Source of the DNA: Ancistrus triradiatus | Taxonomy: Eukaryota; Chordata; Actinopteri; Siluriformes; Loricariidae | Direction of reading: 5' to 3' | DNA length: 64,000 nucleotides | Assembly: GCA_025084515.1 (NCBI GenBank) | Contig: JAJAGP010003148.1 | Location: forward strand, 19,082-83,081 | Shown: positions 1-13,514 of the stretch, in pieces | Numbering within the stretch: the stretch's first letter is position 1 | How the letters are laid out: every line of letters starts with the position of its first letter | Made by a program: the position numbers and the translations under genes | Notes under the pieces: generated by a model | Told to the model about the DNA's origin: nothing | What the model saw: only the letters and a program-made list of their open reading frames with translations | Database searches by the model: none

Positions 1-439
1 TAATACTAAATTAGTCTAATAAATGCCTTTGCTTTAGTGGTCTAATATGTATTTTTGGTTATACGGTTAAGTTATACGGTTAAATGTTGCTAGCAAAGTA
101 TATAGCCATGAGCTATTACCTTGCCTTTAGCATGGTTGGCTTTCTTTTAAATATTTGCGGATGGCCTTGGAAAAACCGAAAGAAACTGGCCCTGACTTAA
201 AGTGTTAGCCGCTAAAGCTGTTGGAAAGGTGCCGGGGCATTATGGGAAATGTAGTACCTGTAGTGAATATGTGTGGCACGTCCTTAGGTTCTGAGCAATT
301 CAAGAAAAAATGGAAAAGTAAGGTAGGTCTGATGAGGCCTCTGGATTTCAGCATGGCTGCACACTATCAACAGTAAGAAAGTACAATTTCTCTAAGAAGA
401 TTTCTGAAGTATTTGCTTCAGGTTAAACATCACACACAT

Positions 440-1215
440 AGTGGTGTTTGAAACTTTGTGAACCCTTTAGAATGTTCTATACTGCTGCATAAATATGACC
501 TAAAGCATCATCAGATTATCATACAAGTCCTAAAAGTTGATAGAGAGAACCCAATTGAACAAATTAGACAAAATATTATAATAATCACTTAATTGAGGAA
601 AATCATCCAATATGACATCTGTGAGTGACAAAAGGATGTGAACCTTTGATTTCAGTATCTGGTGTGACCCCCCTTGTGCAGCACTAAGTGAAACTAAACC
701 TTTCCATAACAGTTGACCTGTCCTGCACATCAGCCTGGATAGGTTTTAGCCCATTCCTCCATACAGAACAGATACAACTCTGAAATATTGGTGTGATAAT
801 TCAAAATTCATTGCTGCACCCATGGTGGCAAGTCGTCTTAGCCCAGATGCAGGAAGACAGAAAAAAAATCATGTTACTACCACCACCGTGTTTCACTGCG
901 ATGCAGTGCTTTTTTTCTCTAGACATAATGCTTCACATTTAAACCAAAAAGCTCTGCCCACAAAACGTTTTTCCAATAGCCTTCTGGATTGTCCATGTGC
1001 CACGTGATGGGCAGCAATGTTCATTTTGGAGAGCAGTGGCTTTCTTTTTGCAACCCTGCTTTGCACACCATTGTTATTCAGTGTTCACCCGATAGTGGAC
1101 CCATTAACATTAGCAATAGCCAATGTGTGAGAGGCCTTTACTTGTTTAGAAGTTACCCTTGGTTCCTTTGAGAACTTGCGGACTACTTCACACCTTGCTC
1201 TTTGTTGGTCGAACA
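440..1215 (-). mobile_element. Degraded Tc1-like element (family F1)
   Basis: The left end carries the F1 terminal sequence (GTTTGTGAACCCTTTAGAA type, repeated in at least eight copies here). Reversed transposase-coding sequence with many small deletions follows. The right end is not clear. No intact reading frame remains. Confidence 0.75.
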
Positions 1216-2810
1216 AGTAACAATAGACTTGACACTTCTCAATTTGTTTTCAGTCTGTTTGACTGTCGATTGGCAGGGTTGAAAATCTTTAGACCATTTT
1301 GTAACCATCTTTCAGCTTTTTGCCCCAAAAGACGCTCATGTTTCACCTTGAGCTTTATGAGAGGTCTCACTAAATACAGGTTCATTCATTGATTTAATTT
1401 AGAACCAACATTATAGCAATTGTATGCATCTTCAAACTAAGAGGTATCTTTTGCAAAAAATAAAAACAATTATCTGAGGTAAATGTCAGTTGTTAGAAAC
1501 AGCAGTTCCTGAACTGTCTGGCTCAAACTCTGGACTGGGCTTGCAACAAATAAACTTTTCAAGGTAAACTCAGTGATTGCTCCTTTAATCACGAATGGAT
1601 TTACTTCTCCTTTCTATCTCGTCTATAAGGAATTTTAGGGGAAGCATCTTTGACATAAAGGAGAAGCACCATTACGTCTCCTGAGGTATGAATTAGCAAT
1701 CATTGAGCAGTACAATTTTCCTATGGGAACTTCCTTTCCTTTAGAAAATCAGCAGTGCATTTCACTAGGAGTGACCAAGTTCTACATAGACCTGGATTAA
1801 CATCTACTATGTTTCTTTAACGGTACAAGTATCTCAGAGCAAACCTGATTAAACATGATGATGAAACATTATTAAGGATACTGTAAGTGCAGCTACAAAG
1901 CTTTATTAACCGCACATCTGTTAAGGTCGTACAAAGCAAATGCTTTAGAACTTAGAATAAGTGAACACTAAAAGAAAGATAGTTGCTCATGTAGCAGAAT
2001 AAATAAACAAGCTTTATGCATGATGTTTTCTGTACTGTTCTCATTCACTATGCAGGTTCCACCTTAACTGTAGTTGTTACAAAGCCTAATTATCAGTCTA
2101 AACTGGCTTTCCCGATAATAACTATGGTTCATATAATATTAATACAAAAATTACAGGTTGATGGATTACAACAAGAGAACCGGTAACTAAAAAAAAAATA
2201 AAAAAAATCAGCTGCTGCATGTTCCTCCAGTATTCTGTGGTCATTGGCTCTAAATAACTGTAATAATAATAATAATAATAATAATAAATGTTGTTGTTGT
2301 AATAATAATTGCTATTAATTAAATATTGTTTTATTTCCCATTTATTTTTACAGTTTTATTACTCCAGATATATACCTACAGACTGTAGAGTAGCACCTTG
2401 CTGAGTAGCATTTAAAGGCTTCTGCTCCTCACAATAAACCCACAAACATTTAAATAATATATGAATAAAATGAGACAAAGCTGCTCTGTTAAGAGACATA
2501 AATGACTTTCTGCTTGCTGCTTGTAGCACCATTAATATATGTCCAACTTTGAGCTTAGTGCCGCTTTTAACACAATAAATTATAATTCACCTCACTCCCA
2601 TCAGTCTTCCATTAATATTTCAGGAACAATCTCAGCTTTGGTTTTGTTCTTACATTACAGACAGACAGCAGTCCATTGCTATTGGAAAACATTCACTGTC
2701 CACTCCACATGTCAACCAAGAAGTCTCTTGTCATCATTGATATTATCACTTGGCAGAATTATCTGCAGGTCCTAATCTCAGTCTTCATTGCTAAACTGTT
2801 GTCATCCAGT
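1216..2810. other. No gene seen; AT-rich DNA with an AAT/GTT microsatellite
   Basis: I see no splice-like or conserved coding signal. A short AAT run followed by TTG repeats lies at about 2262-2305. The stretch at 1220-1390 resembles further decayed transposon sequence but is too diverged to assign. Confidence 0.5.
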
Positions 2811-2814
2811 TATA

Positions 2815-4358
2815 CAGTACTGTGCAAAAGTCTTAGGCCACCATTTGATTAAATATACCATTGTTTTAGCAATGGTACATTGGTGCCATTTTTTGAGTTT
2901 GTGAACCCTTTAGAATTTTCTAATTTTCTACATAAATATGAAATAAAACATCATCAGATTTTTACACAAGTCCTAAACGTAGATAAAGAGAACCGTGTTA
3001 AACAAATGAGACAAAAATATTATACTTGGTCATATATTTATTGATGAAAATGATCCAATATTACATATTATTGAGTGGCAAAAGTTTGTGAACCTCTAGG
3101 ATTAGCAGTTAATTTGAAAGTGAAATTAGAGTCAGGTGTTTTCATTCAATGGGATGACAATCAGGTGTGAGTGGGCACCCTGTTTTATTTACAGAACAGG
3201 GATCTATCAAAGTCTGCTCTTCACAAACATGTTTGTGGAAGTGGATCATGGGTACGAACAAAGGAGATTTCTGGAGGGACATTGAGGAAAAAAGAGTGTT
3301 GATGTTTCAGGCTGAAAAGGTTACAAAAAACCACTTAAAGAGTTTGGACCCACCAATCCACAGTCAGACAGATTTGGTGTTACAAATGGGAGGAAATTCA
3401 AAGATCATTGTACCTCCCCAGGAGTGGTTCAACTAACAAGATCACTCCAAGAGCAAGGTGTGTTGTAATAGCTGACGAGGTCACAAAGGACCCCATTGTA
3501 AATTCTAAGCAACTGAAGGCCTCTCTCCATGGCTAATGTAATGTTAGAGACCACCATCAGAAGAAACACTGAACAAACAATGGTGTGCACATGGCAGGTT
3601 GAAGGAGAAAGCCAATGCTATCCCAAAAAGAACATTGCTGCTCATCTGAAGTTTGCTAAGAAAGGATCATGTGAACAAGCAAAGACGGCCTATGGAAGAA
3701 TGTGTGTGGGACGGATGAAAACCAACATAGAACTTTTGTTTAAAAAGAAAAAACGTTACTTTTCAAGAAAGAAAAATGCGCAATTTACAGCACAAGAACC
3801 TTTTTTTGGTTTGGGCCTATTTTGCTGCATCTGGACCAGGACGGCTTGCCATCACTGATGGAACAATGAATTCTGAATTATATCAGAGAATTCTAAAAGA
3901 AAATGTCAGGACATCTGTCCATGAACTGAATCTCAAGATAGGGTGGGTCATGCAGCAAGACAACGACCTTAAGCACACAAGTCACTCTACCAAAGAATGA
4001 TTAAAGAAGAATAAAGTTAATTTACATTATTATGCCGTATTAGAAAACTACAATATCAGAAAAAAAACAGCTTCTATAGGCTACAAAGGCAAGTATTTCA
4101 TGTGATCTGGCAGTTTCTTTGGGATGCCAAATTCACTCTTCCACAGTTCAAAGAATCTTGATCAGAAATGGTCTTTTTGGAAGAGTAGCAGGGTGAAGAG
4201 GTTAAGACATTCTAAAGCTCACAAAGATCGGAATGAAGAACAGTGGAAAAGAGTATTATGGAATGACGAATCCACGGCGACGATATGTTATATATGGTCT
4301 TTATACTACTGCTAAAACAACAAATTTAATGGTGGCCTAAGACTTTTGCACAGTACTG
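2815..4358 (+). mobile_element. Tc1-like element of family F2, interrupted by an F1 copy
   Basis: The terminal repeats are CAGTACTGTGCAAAAGTCTT at 2815 and its reverse complement ending at 4358, flanked on the left by TA. Internal F2 sequence (GGTCTTTTTGGAAGAGTAGC and WKRVLWNDES in translation) resumes near 4034. An F1 element fills 2878-4020, so the F2 copy is split. The transposase is a remnant. Confidence 0.82.
2878..4020 (+). mobile_element. Tc1-like element of family F1 nested in F2, 3' truncated
   Basis: It starts after TA with a diverged F1 terminus and covers the left inverted repeat and most of the transposase gene, ending abruptly at AGAATAAAGTTAA. Stops and frameshifts break the frame. 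The motif MQQDNDLKHTS is visible from about 3950. Confidence 0.8.
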
Positions 4359-5785
4359 AAAGTCAGTACAAAATGCACTTCTGACTTTCTACCCCGAGCT
4401 GCTTTGCTACTTGCTAGAAATCTTGGAGTCCTTTTTTATTCTTCATTCACCTTATGGCTCGCATTACATCACTAATTCAAACTACATTTTTTTAAATCTT
4501 CGGAATATTGCCAGTGGGTACTTGGTTGGAACAGTGCTCTAATATGCTGGTCCAGCACTGCAGGAACTCAGGTTTGAATACTGATGGTGCCTTTCGCTAT
4601 TACATGCAGATGGACATGTGTTAGGACCCAGGGCCTGTGTTCTCTGGGGGGACGGGCCAGAGAATCTGTGACCCTGACCATGAAAAGATGTGAACAAAAA
4701 CTATGGCCATTATTTGGCCATTACTCACAACTAGTGAAACAATTGGTTCACGTCTTTATATTTACATTTCATATTTACATATTACAAATCACAATTCTAA
4801 CAACTGAGGGATAAGGGCCTGGGTGAACGGACCAACCGTGTACCTTATCAGCTATTCTTCTGTATTCATTATTGTAATTCTCTATATACTGGTCTCCAAG
4901 CTAAAATGATTAACATACTTCATTCACTACCAGTTCATTCAAACTCTCTACTCTTAGCTCTACTGGTTACCATTATGATCACAGTAAGTATAAAATACTG
5001 CTCACTACTTTGAACACTCTTCATAATCTGGCCCCTGCATTATCTTATCAATGTACCACATAAACTGTGGACTTTTCTCTTTACTTCTGTCCTTCCTTGC
5101 TTCATGGAGGTTAAATTTGTATTTCATCTTTTTAACTATTTGGCTTTTGCTGGAAAGCAACATGTACTTTGTGAATGATTGCTCTATTTTTTTTCCCAAA
5201 TAGGAATTATTATGTCAGCACAGATAGTTTAATGTCCACTGTGTGATCAGGAACCATGTTGGTTAATTAGGTAGGAGTCAGATGACGTTCCAGCTGTACT
5301 TGGGTTTATGGTGAGGACTAACGAGTGTGTGTCCTCTTTTTATTCAGAGTAGGTCTACACTATATCGAGAACCGTGGGAAATATGACAGTAATTAAACTT
5401 GTGAAAAGGTGACCACATTCCTGTCCCTTGCTTCAGTTTCACCCACTTCTGCAATTTTACACCATCATCCCAGTTTTTTCAGGGTGAGTCATGTGCATCA
5501 TGATCAAACTGGGAACGAGAAATAAATTACACACTTTCATTTGACAGGTTGAAAATAATGGCTCCACATATCGATTATAATTTGAGCAATATACATTCAC
5601 CCAGCAGTTCTTAGGAATACTATGCTAATACTGGGTTATATATGGCTTTGCTTTGTTCTCAGAACAGCCTCACTTATTAATTTCATGACTGCAAAATTCC
5701 TTGTTCTACAAACCCAAGGTGTTCTGTGTTGGATGAAGTGGACTGGGAGGCCACCGAAAGTAACACTGAACTCATGTTAATGTCT
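4359..5785. other. No gene seen
   Basis: AT-rich sequence without a recognisable exon, repeat boundary or RNA gene. Short open frames here are unsupported. Confidence 0.4.
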
Positions 5786-6165
5786 GCATGGTGCAGTGTT
5801 CTGGTGGAAGTAGCCATTAGTAATGGGTAAGCTGTGGCCATGAAGGGACTCACATTGCGTCAGCAACATATTCAGTTAAGATATGCCATTCATGTTTTAT
5901 AGTGTGGTCTTAACAAGGCCCAGAGTGTGCAAGAAAAGTTGACACCATACACCAACCCACCAACCCTGGACTGGTCACAGGAAAAACTTGGTCCATGGTA
6001 AAATTGGGATCCATGCTGTTGGAGCCAAATTCTGACCCTATTATCGTGAAATTGTGATTAATCAGATTAGGTTACGAATTTCCTTTCTTCAGCTATCCAG
6101 GTTTGGTGAGTCTGTGCCAACTGCAGCCTCAGTTTGGTTTTCTGTTCTTGGCTGACAAAGATAGT
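5785..6165 (-). mobile_element. Fragment of a Tc1-like element (family F7)
   Basis: The reversed sequence follows the order of the better copies at 21619-22738 and 55792-57433 (GGAAGTAGCCATTAG, then CCTCAGTTTGGTTTTCTG). Neither end is present and it is heavily decayed. Confidence 0.55.
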
Positions 6166-7060
6166 GTGTACGTATCCAATGTCAGAAGCATGTCTCATTC
6201 TGATGGCAGAATTGTTTGTGTTTCTGACGTATTTGCAATCATGTTTGAGTTTACATGGTTAAAGCTTTATTTTGGGAAAGTACTTCAACCAGTAAGGAAG
6301 AATGATAAATGCCTGCCTAAAATATTATTGGTTGATGGATGATAAAAAGAAATGGATTGAAATTGTCCATAAGGCAGTCAACTGGAAGACATGCATTTAT
6401 GTTGCAACTAAGGATGAGACACTTTACAAAAAATTGAAGAAATGGATCTCAAAATACCTTATTAGGGCAACTAGCACAAGCATTTAAGTGGTTATTTAAA
6501 AGATGTGAAATGTAATCTATTACTGTGTAAGCCTTGATATTTGTTAAATGGTCCTGTAAGCAATGGGATAGACCACTAGATTATCTCCTAGACAGCCTTT
6601 GTTCATTAATTACATTAGTTCATGTAATTGTTTTTGGGGTTTTTTGTATTCTAAAATGAAAAAAAAAACAGTAAAAAAGAAGTGTGTGTATCTGATGTCA
6701 AAATTGTGTGTATATACAATGTCAGAATTGTGTTTATTGGCCCTTGGTGTCAGAATCATGTGTGCATCTTTTGTTTTAATTGCATCTGTGTCTTAGTTCA
6801 GAATAATTTGTGTGGGTCCTTGTTAGTGTGCCAGTGAGATGTGTGAAAATAAGGAAAAGTACATATTTCTGAAGGCTAACATAATTTAAAAAAGCATCAT
6901 GATATCTCTTGTACAAACTGAAACTCAATGTCACTTTTTATACTCATGAATTGTATCTATTGAAAAAGACAGCGTGGAAAGGCACAGCTCCAAGATCAGA
7001 GTTAAAAAGGCACTATAGGTAGTGTGTTGTCACACTTGGCTGCTGGAACTGAAATGTATA
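6166..7060. other. No gene seen
   Basis: An imperfect repeat of a GTGTGTATCTGATGTCAGAATTG-like unit occurs at about 6150-6800 (several spaced TGTCAGAATTGTGT-like blocks). Otherwise nothing is recognised. Confidence 0.4.
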
Positions 7061-7078
7061 TTTAATAATAATGTAATG

Positions 7079-7118
<40 letters not shown>

Positions 7119-7129
7119 TAATGTATAAA

Positions 7130-7172
<43 letters not shown>
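7061..7172. repeat. AAT trinucleotide microsatellite
   Basis: Two long runs of TAA/AAT units are separated by short TATAATGTATA interruptions. A minus-strand isoleucine-rich ORF over it is an artefact of the repeat. Confidence 0.95.
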
Positions 7173-7257
7173 GCTAATTGCTTAAACTGACACATTTTTC
7201 GTGGTGATGGCACCACCAGTAAAAGATACCGTTCTACAGTATAATTTCCTACATACA

Positions 7258-8055
7258 GTGGTACCTCAGGTCTTGATGCATTGTGACTAGAGAAATTTGT
7301 ATCGGTTCTCAGCGTTTGCTTAAACTCAGCATACTGGCTTAAACTTGTATGAGTCGAGCTACGCTACTCGTTTCAGCCGAAACTCGATTCATGATTCATG
7401 ATTCACGATTCAGTACACAGTGATTCAGGTTCACAATAGTCTTGCTCGGAGATGTCCACTAGGTTTGTTGTGTTTTTCTTTACTTGTACATCTAAGGTAC
7501 TGTATTCTTAGTGCAACTAAGTCTCCATGGATCCTAAAAAGGTTAATTTATAAGAACCAACCGAAAGCAAAACAGGAATTGAATTCGAGAGTTCAATAAT
7601 AGAGTGACTGTTTTGTTTGTACTTTTCACTTTAAATCCATCACTAAATGATATGACATTTTTCAACACTGTTATAAAATAAGCATTGTGTTAATGATTTT
7701 GCCCAACTGTCGGTTAATGTAAGCGTTTGAAGTATTAACTTATATCATTACATATCATGAGGCTGAATCTCCATCTACAGGCGCCATAATGTAACTGCAG
7801 TCATTTAAGGTGGACCGGAAAATGCAAATAAGAAACCAACTTCCGGCTCAGTTCATGTTACATTTAACTTATGATGGATTTGTCGGATTGTATCCCCTGT
7901 ACAATTGTGAGCCCCTGTACAATACAAGTCTATTAATGTATATAATGCCTTATACAGTGTGGATTTTCTGGGGGTCTGGAATGGATTAATTCAATTTACA
8001 TTATTCCTTATGAGAAAGATTTGCTCGGTACTCATCGTTTTCAGTTCTTGACTGT
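7258..8055 (+). mobile_element. Non-autonomous DNA transposon, CAGTGGTACCTC terminus (copy 1)
   Basis: It begins CAGTGGTACCTCAG after TA and shares internal blocks (AACTTATGATGGATTTGTCGG, GGATTTTCTGGGGGTCTGGA) with copies at 23769 and 54960. The right terminus is missing; an F1 Tc1 fragment abuts at about 8056. It carries no coding sequence. Confidence 0.75.
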
Positions 8056-9364
8056 CAGTTAATTTGAAGGTGATCTATCAAAGTCTGCTCTTCACAACAC
8101 AGTTTGTGGAAGTGTATCATGGAACAAACAAATTAGATTTCTGAGGACATGAGAAAAAGAGTTGTTGATGCTCATCAGACTGGAAAAGGTTACACAACCA
8201 TCTCTAAAGAGTTTGGACTCCACCAATCCACAGTCAGACAGATTGTGTACAAAAGGAGGAAAGTCAAGACCATTATTACCCTCCCAGGAGTGGTCGACCA
8301 ACAAAGATCACTTCAAGAGCAAAGGCAGTGTAAATAGTTGTAATAGTTGGCGAGGTCACAAAGGACCCCATTGTAACTTCTAAGCAACTGAAGGCCTCTC
8401 TCACACTGGCTAATGTTAATGCTTATGAGTCCACCATCAGAAGAACACTGAACAAACAATGGTGTGCATGGCAGGGTTACAAGGAGAGAAAGCCACTGCT
8501 CTCCAAAAAGGACATTGCTGCTGTGGTCTGCAGTTTGCTAAAGATCACGTGGACAAGCCAGAAGGCTATTGGAAGAATGTTTTGAGGACGGATGAGACCA
8601 AATAGAACTTTTTGTTTAAAAGAAAAGTGTTATGTTTGGAGAAAGGAAAAAACACTGCATTCCAGCATAAGAACCTTATCCCATCTGTGAAACATGGTAG
8701 TGGTAGTATCATGGTTTGGGCCTGTTTTGCTGCATCTGGGCAGGTCGGCTTGCCATCATTGATGGAACAATGAATTGCTGAAATTCTATCAGAGAATTCT
8801 AAAGGAAAATGTCAGGACATCTGTCCATGAAATGGACTCTCAAGAGAAGGTGGGTCATGCAGCAAGACACATACCCTAAGCACACAAGCAGGAAGAAGAA
8901 TAAAGTTCATGTTTTGGAATGGTCAAGTCAAAGTCCTGACCTTAATCCAATCGAAAATGTGTGGATGGAAGGACCTGAAGAGTGAGCAGCTAATGTGAGG
9001 AAACCCACCAACATCCCAGAGTTGAAGCTGGAGGAATGGGCTAAAATTCCTCCAAAGCCGGTGTGCAGGACGATCAAAACAGTTACAGGAAACGTTTAGT
9101 TACAGTTATTGCTGCACAGGGGGGGTCAGAACCAGATACTGAAAGCAAAGGGCTTCACATAATTTTTCCACTCACTAATATGTAATATTGGAGCATTTTC
9201 CTCAATAAATTAAATGACTCTAAGTATAATATTTTCATCTTCATTTGTTTAAACTGGGTTCTTTATCTACTTTTAGGACTTGTGTGAAAATCTGATCATG
9301 TTTTAGTACATTTTTATGCAGAAATGTAGATAATTCGAAAGGGTTCACAAACTTTCAAGCACCA
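8056..9364 (+). mobile_element. Tc1-like element of family F1, 5' truncated
   Basis: The left inverted repeat is missing and the right one is present, ending in TTCACAAACTTTCAAGCACC. The transposase N-terminus (TISKEFGLHQSTVRQIVYK) and catalytic region are recognisable but interrupted by indels and stops. Confidence 0.85.
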
Positions 9365-10105
9365 TGTAAATTGTTTTCACATTATATTTTAATTATTATT
9401 ATTTAAAATAAAACACTATGTGCAAAATATCTTAAACTCAGTGTGATGAGATAATGTCCGGTCAGACATCTAGTATCGCAAGTTCTATTTGCATTAACAA
9501 CAAATGTCAGGTAAACCTGAGGCTTAAGGACTATTAGCAGCTTTGGATGATATAGCTTAGATTAACATGCTTCTCAAATCATCTCAAAAGGTTAACGAGT
9601 GATAATGAGATATGATTTTAATATGAAGAGATCTGATATCACACCAGCAGCCTCAAAAATACCTTTATCTCAGAGTCTGATTTTCTAGGCTTAGTGACGC
9701 TGAACGAAAGAAGAACTAATGAATGCATTGACTGATGAGTGACCAGATGAACAAATGCACAGAGATCAATCAGGTCAGAAGCTGAGAGCTAGACCTAGCT
9801 ATTACAATAATGGAATGTGTCTTTTAATCCATGCATAGTGTCAGACTGATAGAATGCAGGTCACACTTTTATGACGATGGCGAGCACATTAAGGAGGGTT
9901 ATGAACTCAAAAACAAATATGGTAGGCAGCCAGGATTGAGAGATTTGTTCTGGTTATTGAACTGTACGAGCCTTAGACTTGGTCATTTGCACCTTTAATG
10001 GAACACTGCACCATTTCTCAATCTAATGGAAATAATAATACTGATTTACTGTTTGTAAAGAAAAAAGAACAGAAATAATGCTTCCCAGAATTATAACAGA
10101 AGTGT
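9365..10105. other. No gene seen
   Basis: AT-rich, unassigned. No coding or repeat signal could be supported. Confidence 0.4.
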
Positions 10106-10107
10106 AG

Positions 10108-10322
10108 CTGCTTGGGAGGATCAGAGGTTTAGGTGTTGGCCCACCACCTTGGTGACCCTTGATCTGGCCATACATGCAGGAGGCCATAAGGCAGGTGAGG
10201 CCAGACAAAGGAATCATACCCAGCCCTGCTCAGGATACGTGCTTGCCTGTGCCATGATAATTCGGGGATAGACTCCAGAGCTCCCCAAGCAATCCTGACC
10301 AAAATAAGCATGGATAAAGCTT
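10108..10322 (+). repeat. SINE-like dispersed repeat ending in GACC-A-ATAAGC-GGATAAA
   Basis: The tail GGGATAGACTCCAGAGCTCC followed by CTGACCAAAATAAGC is shared with repeats at 18600-18660, 29300-29355 and 32290-32345. This is the common teleost tail with a 'gggacaggctcc...gaccaggataag' pattern. Confidence 0.55.
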
Positions 10323-10421
10323 GAAAAAAATATATAAATAGCAGTAGACATCTATGGACAGTTGTTATGAGCAGTCAAACACACTATGAAGAACTTAAGG
10401 TTGTACACCATTTCATATGCA

Positions 10422-10505
10422 CTATATTGCCAAAAGTATTCACTTACCCATTGAAATCATTGAATGCAGGTCTTCCAATCACTTTCTTCCAAGCACTCAT
10501 CCATC
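10422..10505 (+). mobile_element. Terminal fragment of another Tc1-like family (F6)
   Basis: CACTATATTGCCAAAAGTAT followed by CACTTACCCATTGAAATCATTG matches the terminus of a common teleost Tc1/mariner family as I recall it. Only the end is present. Confidence 0.5.
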
Positions 10506-10779
10506 TGCTCTTAAATTTTAACTCCCGCCTCTACTTGTGGATCCACAGCGTTGATTGGCTGTTGTAGTGGCCAGCTGTTTACGGAGTTGGAGTGAAAAGA
10601 CAGATTTTTATTTCCTATTATAATTTCTTATCAGTTTTAAGACCTTGACCATTAAACCAAATGGACGTCAAATGGCGCATATCTGTACTAAAATTAGTCA
10701 GTACATTACAATTTTCTCTACGAAAAATAAGGCTTCAATGATTATACAACCAAATTATGAGGCTTTCTCCACCATGATT

Positions 10780-11650
10780 CACAGTTTGGCTGAGTTTTTT
10801 TGTATGCTGGTGTGCAGTGCCTTTTTCCCCTCAAAAAGTTTGCATTGTGCATCTCAGTTGTTGTGCTAAAAAGTTCCAAAGTTTGACTTATTTATCCACA
10901 AAACTTTGTCATGATGCATCTTCAAACTTTAAGATTTTGGCAGTGGTGTCTGCTATGCTTTTACAAGAGAATATCTAAACGCAGACATTAGCAACTCAAG
11001 GGATTTACACACTCCCTTCTACATTGCACATGTACCCTTGGTGTGATTTTTACAGGCCGCCCACACCTAGGCAAAGGAGAAACAATACACTGATCAGGCA
11101 TAATATTAAAACCACTGCCATGTGAAGTGAATAACATTGACAGTGTGATGCTCTGGGGATTGTTCTTCTCTGAATCCTTGGGTAATGGTATTCGTGTGGA
11201 TGTTACTTTTGCATTACAAAAACTTTTACAAAACCATGTTGCAGACCAAGTACCCCAGTTTATGGCCCTGCTACAATGCAGAAATGTTCAGGAATGGTTC
11301 TAGGAACATGACAAAGAGTTCAGTGTTAATTTGGCCACCAAATTCCCCAGATCTCAATTTGGGCATCTGGCTGATATGCTGGAGAAACAAGTCTGATCCA
11401 AGGATTCCCCACCTTTCAACTTGCAGAATTTAAAGGATCTGCTGCTAACATATGGGTGCTAGATACTATAGGATATTTTAGAGGTCTTGTGGAGTCACTG
11501 CGTCATTGAGTCAGAGCTTTGGAAGCATGAGGAGGACCTAGAGAGTATAAGGCGGTTTTGATGTAATGATTGTCCTATGTCATTTGGATTGGTAGACGTG
11601 CTTGTGCGGTGTTTTCAAACTTCATACATCACTGCAGACCTCTATGGACC
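10780..11650 (-). mobile_element. Degraded Tc1/mariner remnants
   Basis: Part one (10780-11085) reads like a reversed Tc1 transposase (CCACCATGATTCACAGTTT). Part two begins CACTGATCAGGCATAATATT and encodes on the plus strand VLIWPPNSPDLN, a transposase catalytic block. Two families are probably abutted. No intact ORF. Confidence 0.5.
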
Positions 11651-11953
11651 TCTAAAATGGTTTTAACTGAGACTTGATTGATGTAAACAGAAAACAGCAA
11701 GCTTATATTTTGTGTACCTGTTTAGAGGGTCAATTATTTATATGACCCACAACTTCAATTCACTTTATCTCTAACTTTCTGTGTAGTGAATGTTCAAACG
11801 GTTCACTTAATTTTCAGTATGAACTATAAATTATGTATTAAGTATTAATTATTAACCTGTAACTAATAAAGAGGTGAAAAATGAGTTAGTCGTTTAGGCT
11901 GAATGTGTTTGCCTGTACGACTTTTTTTAGACATTTTTCTATGATTACATGTA

Positions 11954-12418
11954 CAGTACTGTGCAGAAGTCTCAGGCCACAATTAGATTAGAATGACTAT
12001 ATGTAATTATTTCTAAGTCTCTTTATGACAATACAACCAAAAATATAGGAAATCTGTTTGCAGTATAAAAAAAACAAAAACTAAAAAAGAAGAGATTATT
12101 TAGGCTACGGTGGCAAGTATTTAGTGTCACCTCCTCTTACCCAACAATAGCAGCATCTGGACGCTTCAACTGGATGTCAAGTTGACCCTTCTACTATCTG
12201 AAGAAGCTGGACCAGGAATGGTCTTTTTGGAAGGGTAGCAAGAAACCAAGGAACCACAGGGAGAAAAGGCTTAGATATGTAAAGCTCACAAAGATTGGAA
12301 GAAAGATCAGTAGAAAAGAGTATTATGTAGTGACAAATCCAATGTGAAATTTTGGTTCCAGTCGTCGACAATATCTTACATATGGTCATTATACCATATG
12401 CTAAAATGTAATGACAAG
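11954..12418 (+). mobile_element. Internally deleted F2 Tc1-like element, right end lost
   Basis: CAGTACTGTGCAGAAGTCTC follows TA. The internal block GGTCTTTTTGGAAGGGTAGC is shared with other F2 copies. The right terminal repeat is not found. Confidence 0.75.
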
Positions 12419-12616
12419 TTGTTCTGTATCATTTGGATTGATAGACAGGCCTGTGCAGTGTTTTCAAACTTCATGCACAACTGCAGACCTCTTAAAGGGT
12501 TTTAACTAGGACTTGATTTATACTAATAGAAAACAGCAAGCTTATATTTTATATGCTGTTTTAGAGGGTACGGTACTTCTGTGACCCACAACTTCAGTTT
12601 CATCTCACTAAAGTTT

Positions 12617-12804
12617 TGGAGCCTAGCGGGTAAGATACTGGACTCTGGACCAGAAGGTCCAGGGTTCAAATCCCACCTCTGCCAAGCTGCCACTGTTGGG
12701 TCCTTGAGCAAGACCCTTAACCCACAATTGCTTGGATTGTAAGATTGTATCAATTGTAAGTCGCTCTGGATAAGGGCGTCTGCTAAATGCTGTAAATGTA
12801 AATG
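12617..12804 (+). repeat. tRNA-derived SINE (family S1)
   Basis: It has a perfect polymerase III B box (GGTTCAAATCC), an A-box-like head, a conserved body (GCCACTGTTGGGTCCTTGAG) and the L2-like tail TCGCTCTGGATAAGGGCGTC with TAAATG repeats. At least nine S1 copies lie in this window. Confidence 0.9.
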
Positions 12805-12997
12805 TTTTGTGTATTGAATGTTCACTTAATTTACAGTATGAACTATAAATGATTATGTATTAAGTATTAATTATGAACTTTTGAAATATTGTGTTAGTAG
12901 TTTAGGCTGAATGTGTTTGGCTGTACTATGAATTGAATGTTTTGAGTAATGAATGCAAATGTAATTAATTTAGGTAATTTTTCTACAGCTACATGTA

Positions 12998-13478
12998 CAG
13001 TACAGTGCAAAGGTCTCGGGCCACCATTATATTTGATATATCACTATTCTACTCTTGCAATGGTTTAATGAACATATATAATTCTTTCTCGGTCTCTTTG
13101 TTAGAATACAACCAGAAAATATAGGAAATTTGTATGGAGTATTAAAACCCCCCAGAAATAAACAGCTTCTATAGGCTATAGAGGCAAGTATTTAGTGTGA
13201 ACTCCCCATAGCTGCACTACAGTCTGAAGAAGCTTGATCAGGATTGGTCTTTTTGGAAGGATAGCAGCCAGGAAACCACTTTTTTGGAAGGGGAACAGGG
13301 TGAAAAGACTAACATATGCTAAAGCTCACAAAGGTGGTATGAAGATCAGTGGGAAAGAGTATTATGTAGTGACAAATCCAATATTGAAATTTTTGGGTCC
13401 AGTTGTCGACAATATGTTATTATACCATATGCTAAAACAACAAATCTAATGGTGGCCTAAGACTTTTGCACAGTACTG
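12998..13478 (+). mobile_element. Complete short F2 Tc1-like element
   Basis: Both terminal repeats are present (CAGTACAGTGCAAAGGTCTC and reverse complement) with TA duplications at 12996-12997 and 13479-13480. At 481 bp it retains only part of the transposase gene, so it is non-autonomous. Confidence 0.85.
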
Positions 13479-13514
13479 TATCTTTACCAATAATGCTAAT
13501 TTAATCTTTGTTCT

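Noticed and set aside
7013..7216. Isoleucine-rich ORF as a membrane protein
   Set aside because: It is a translation of the AAT microsatellite.
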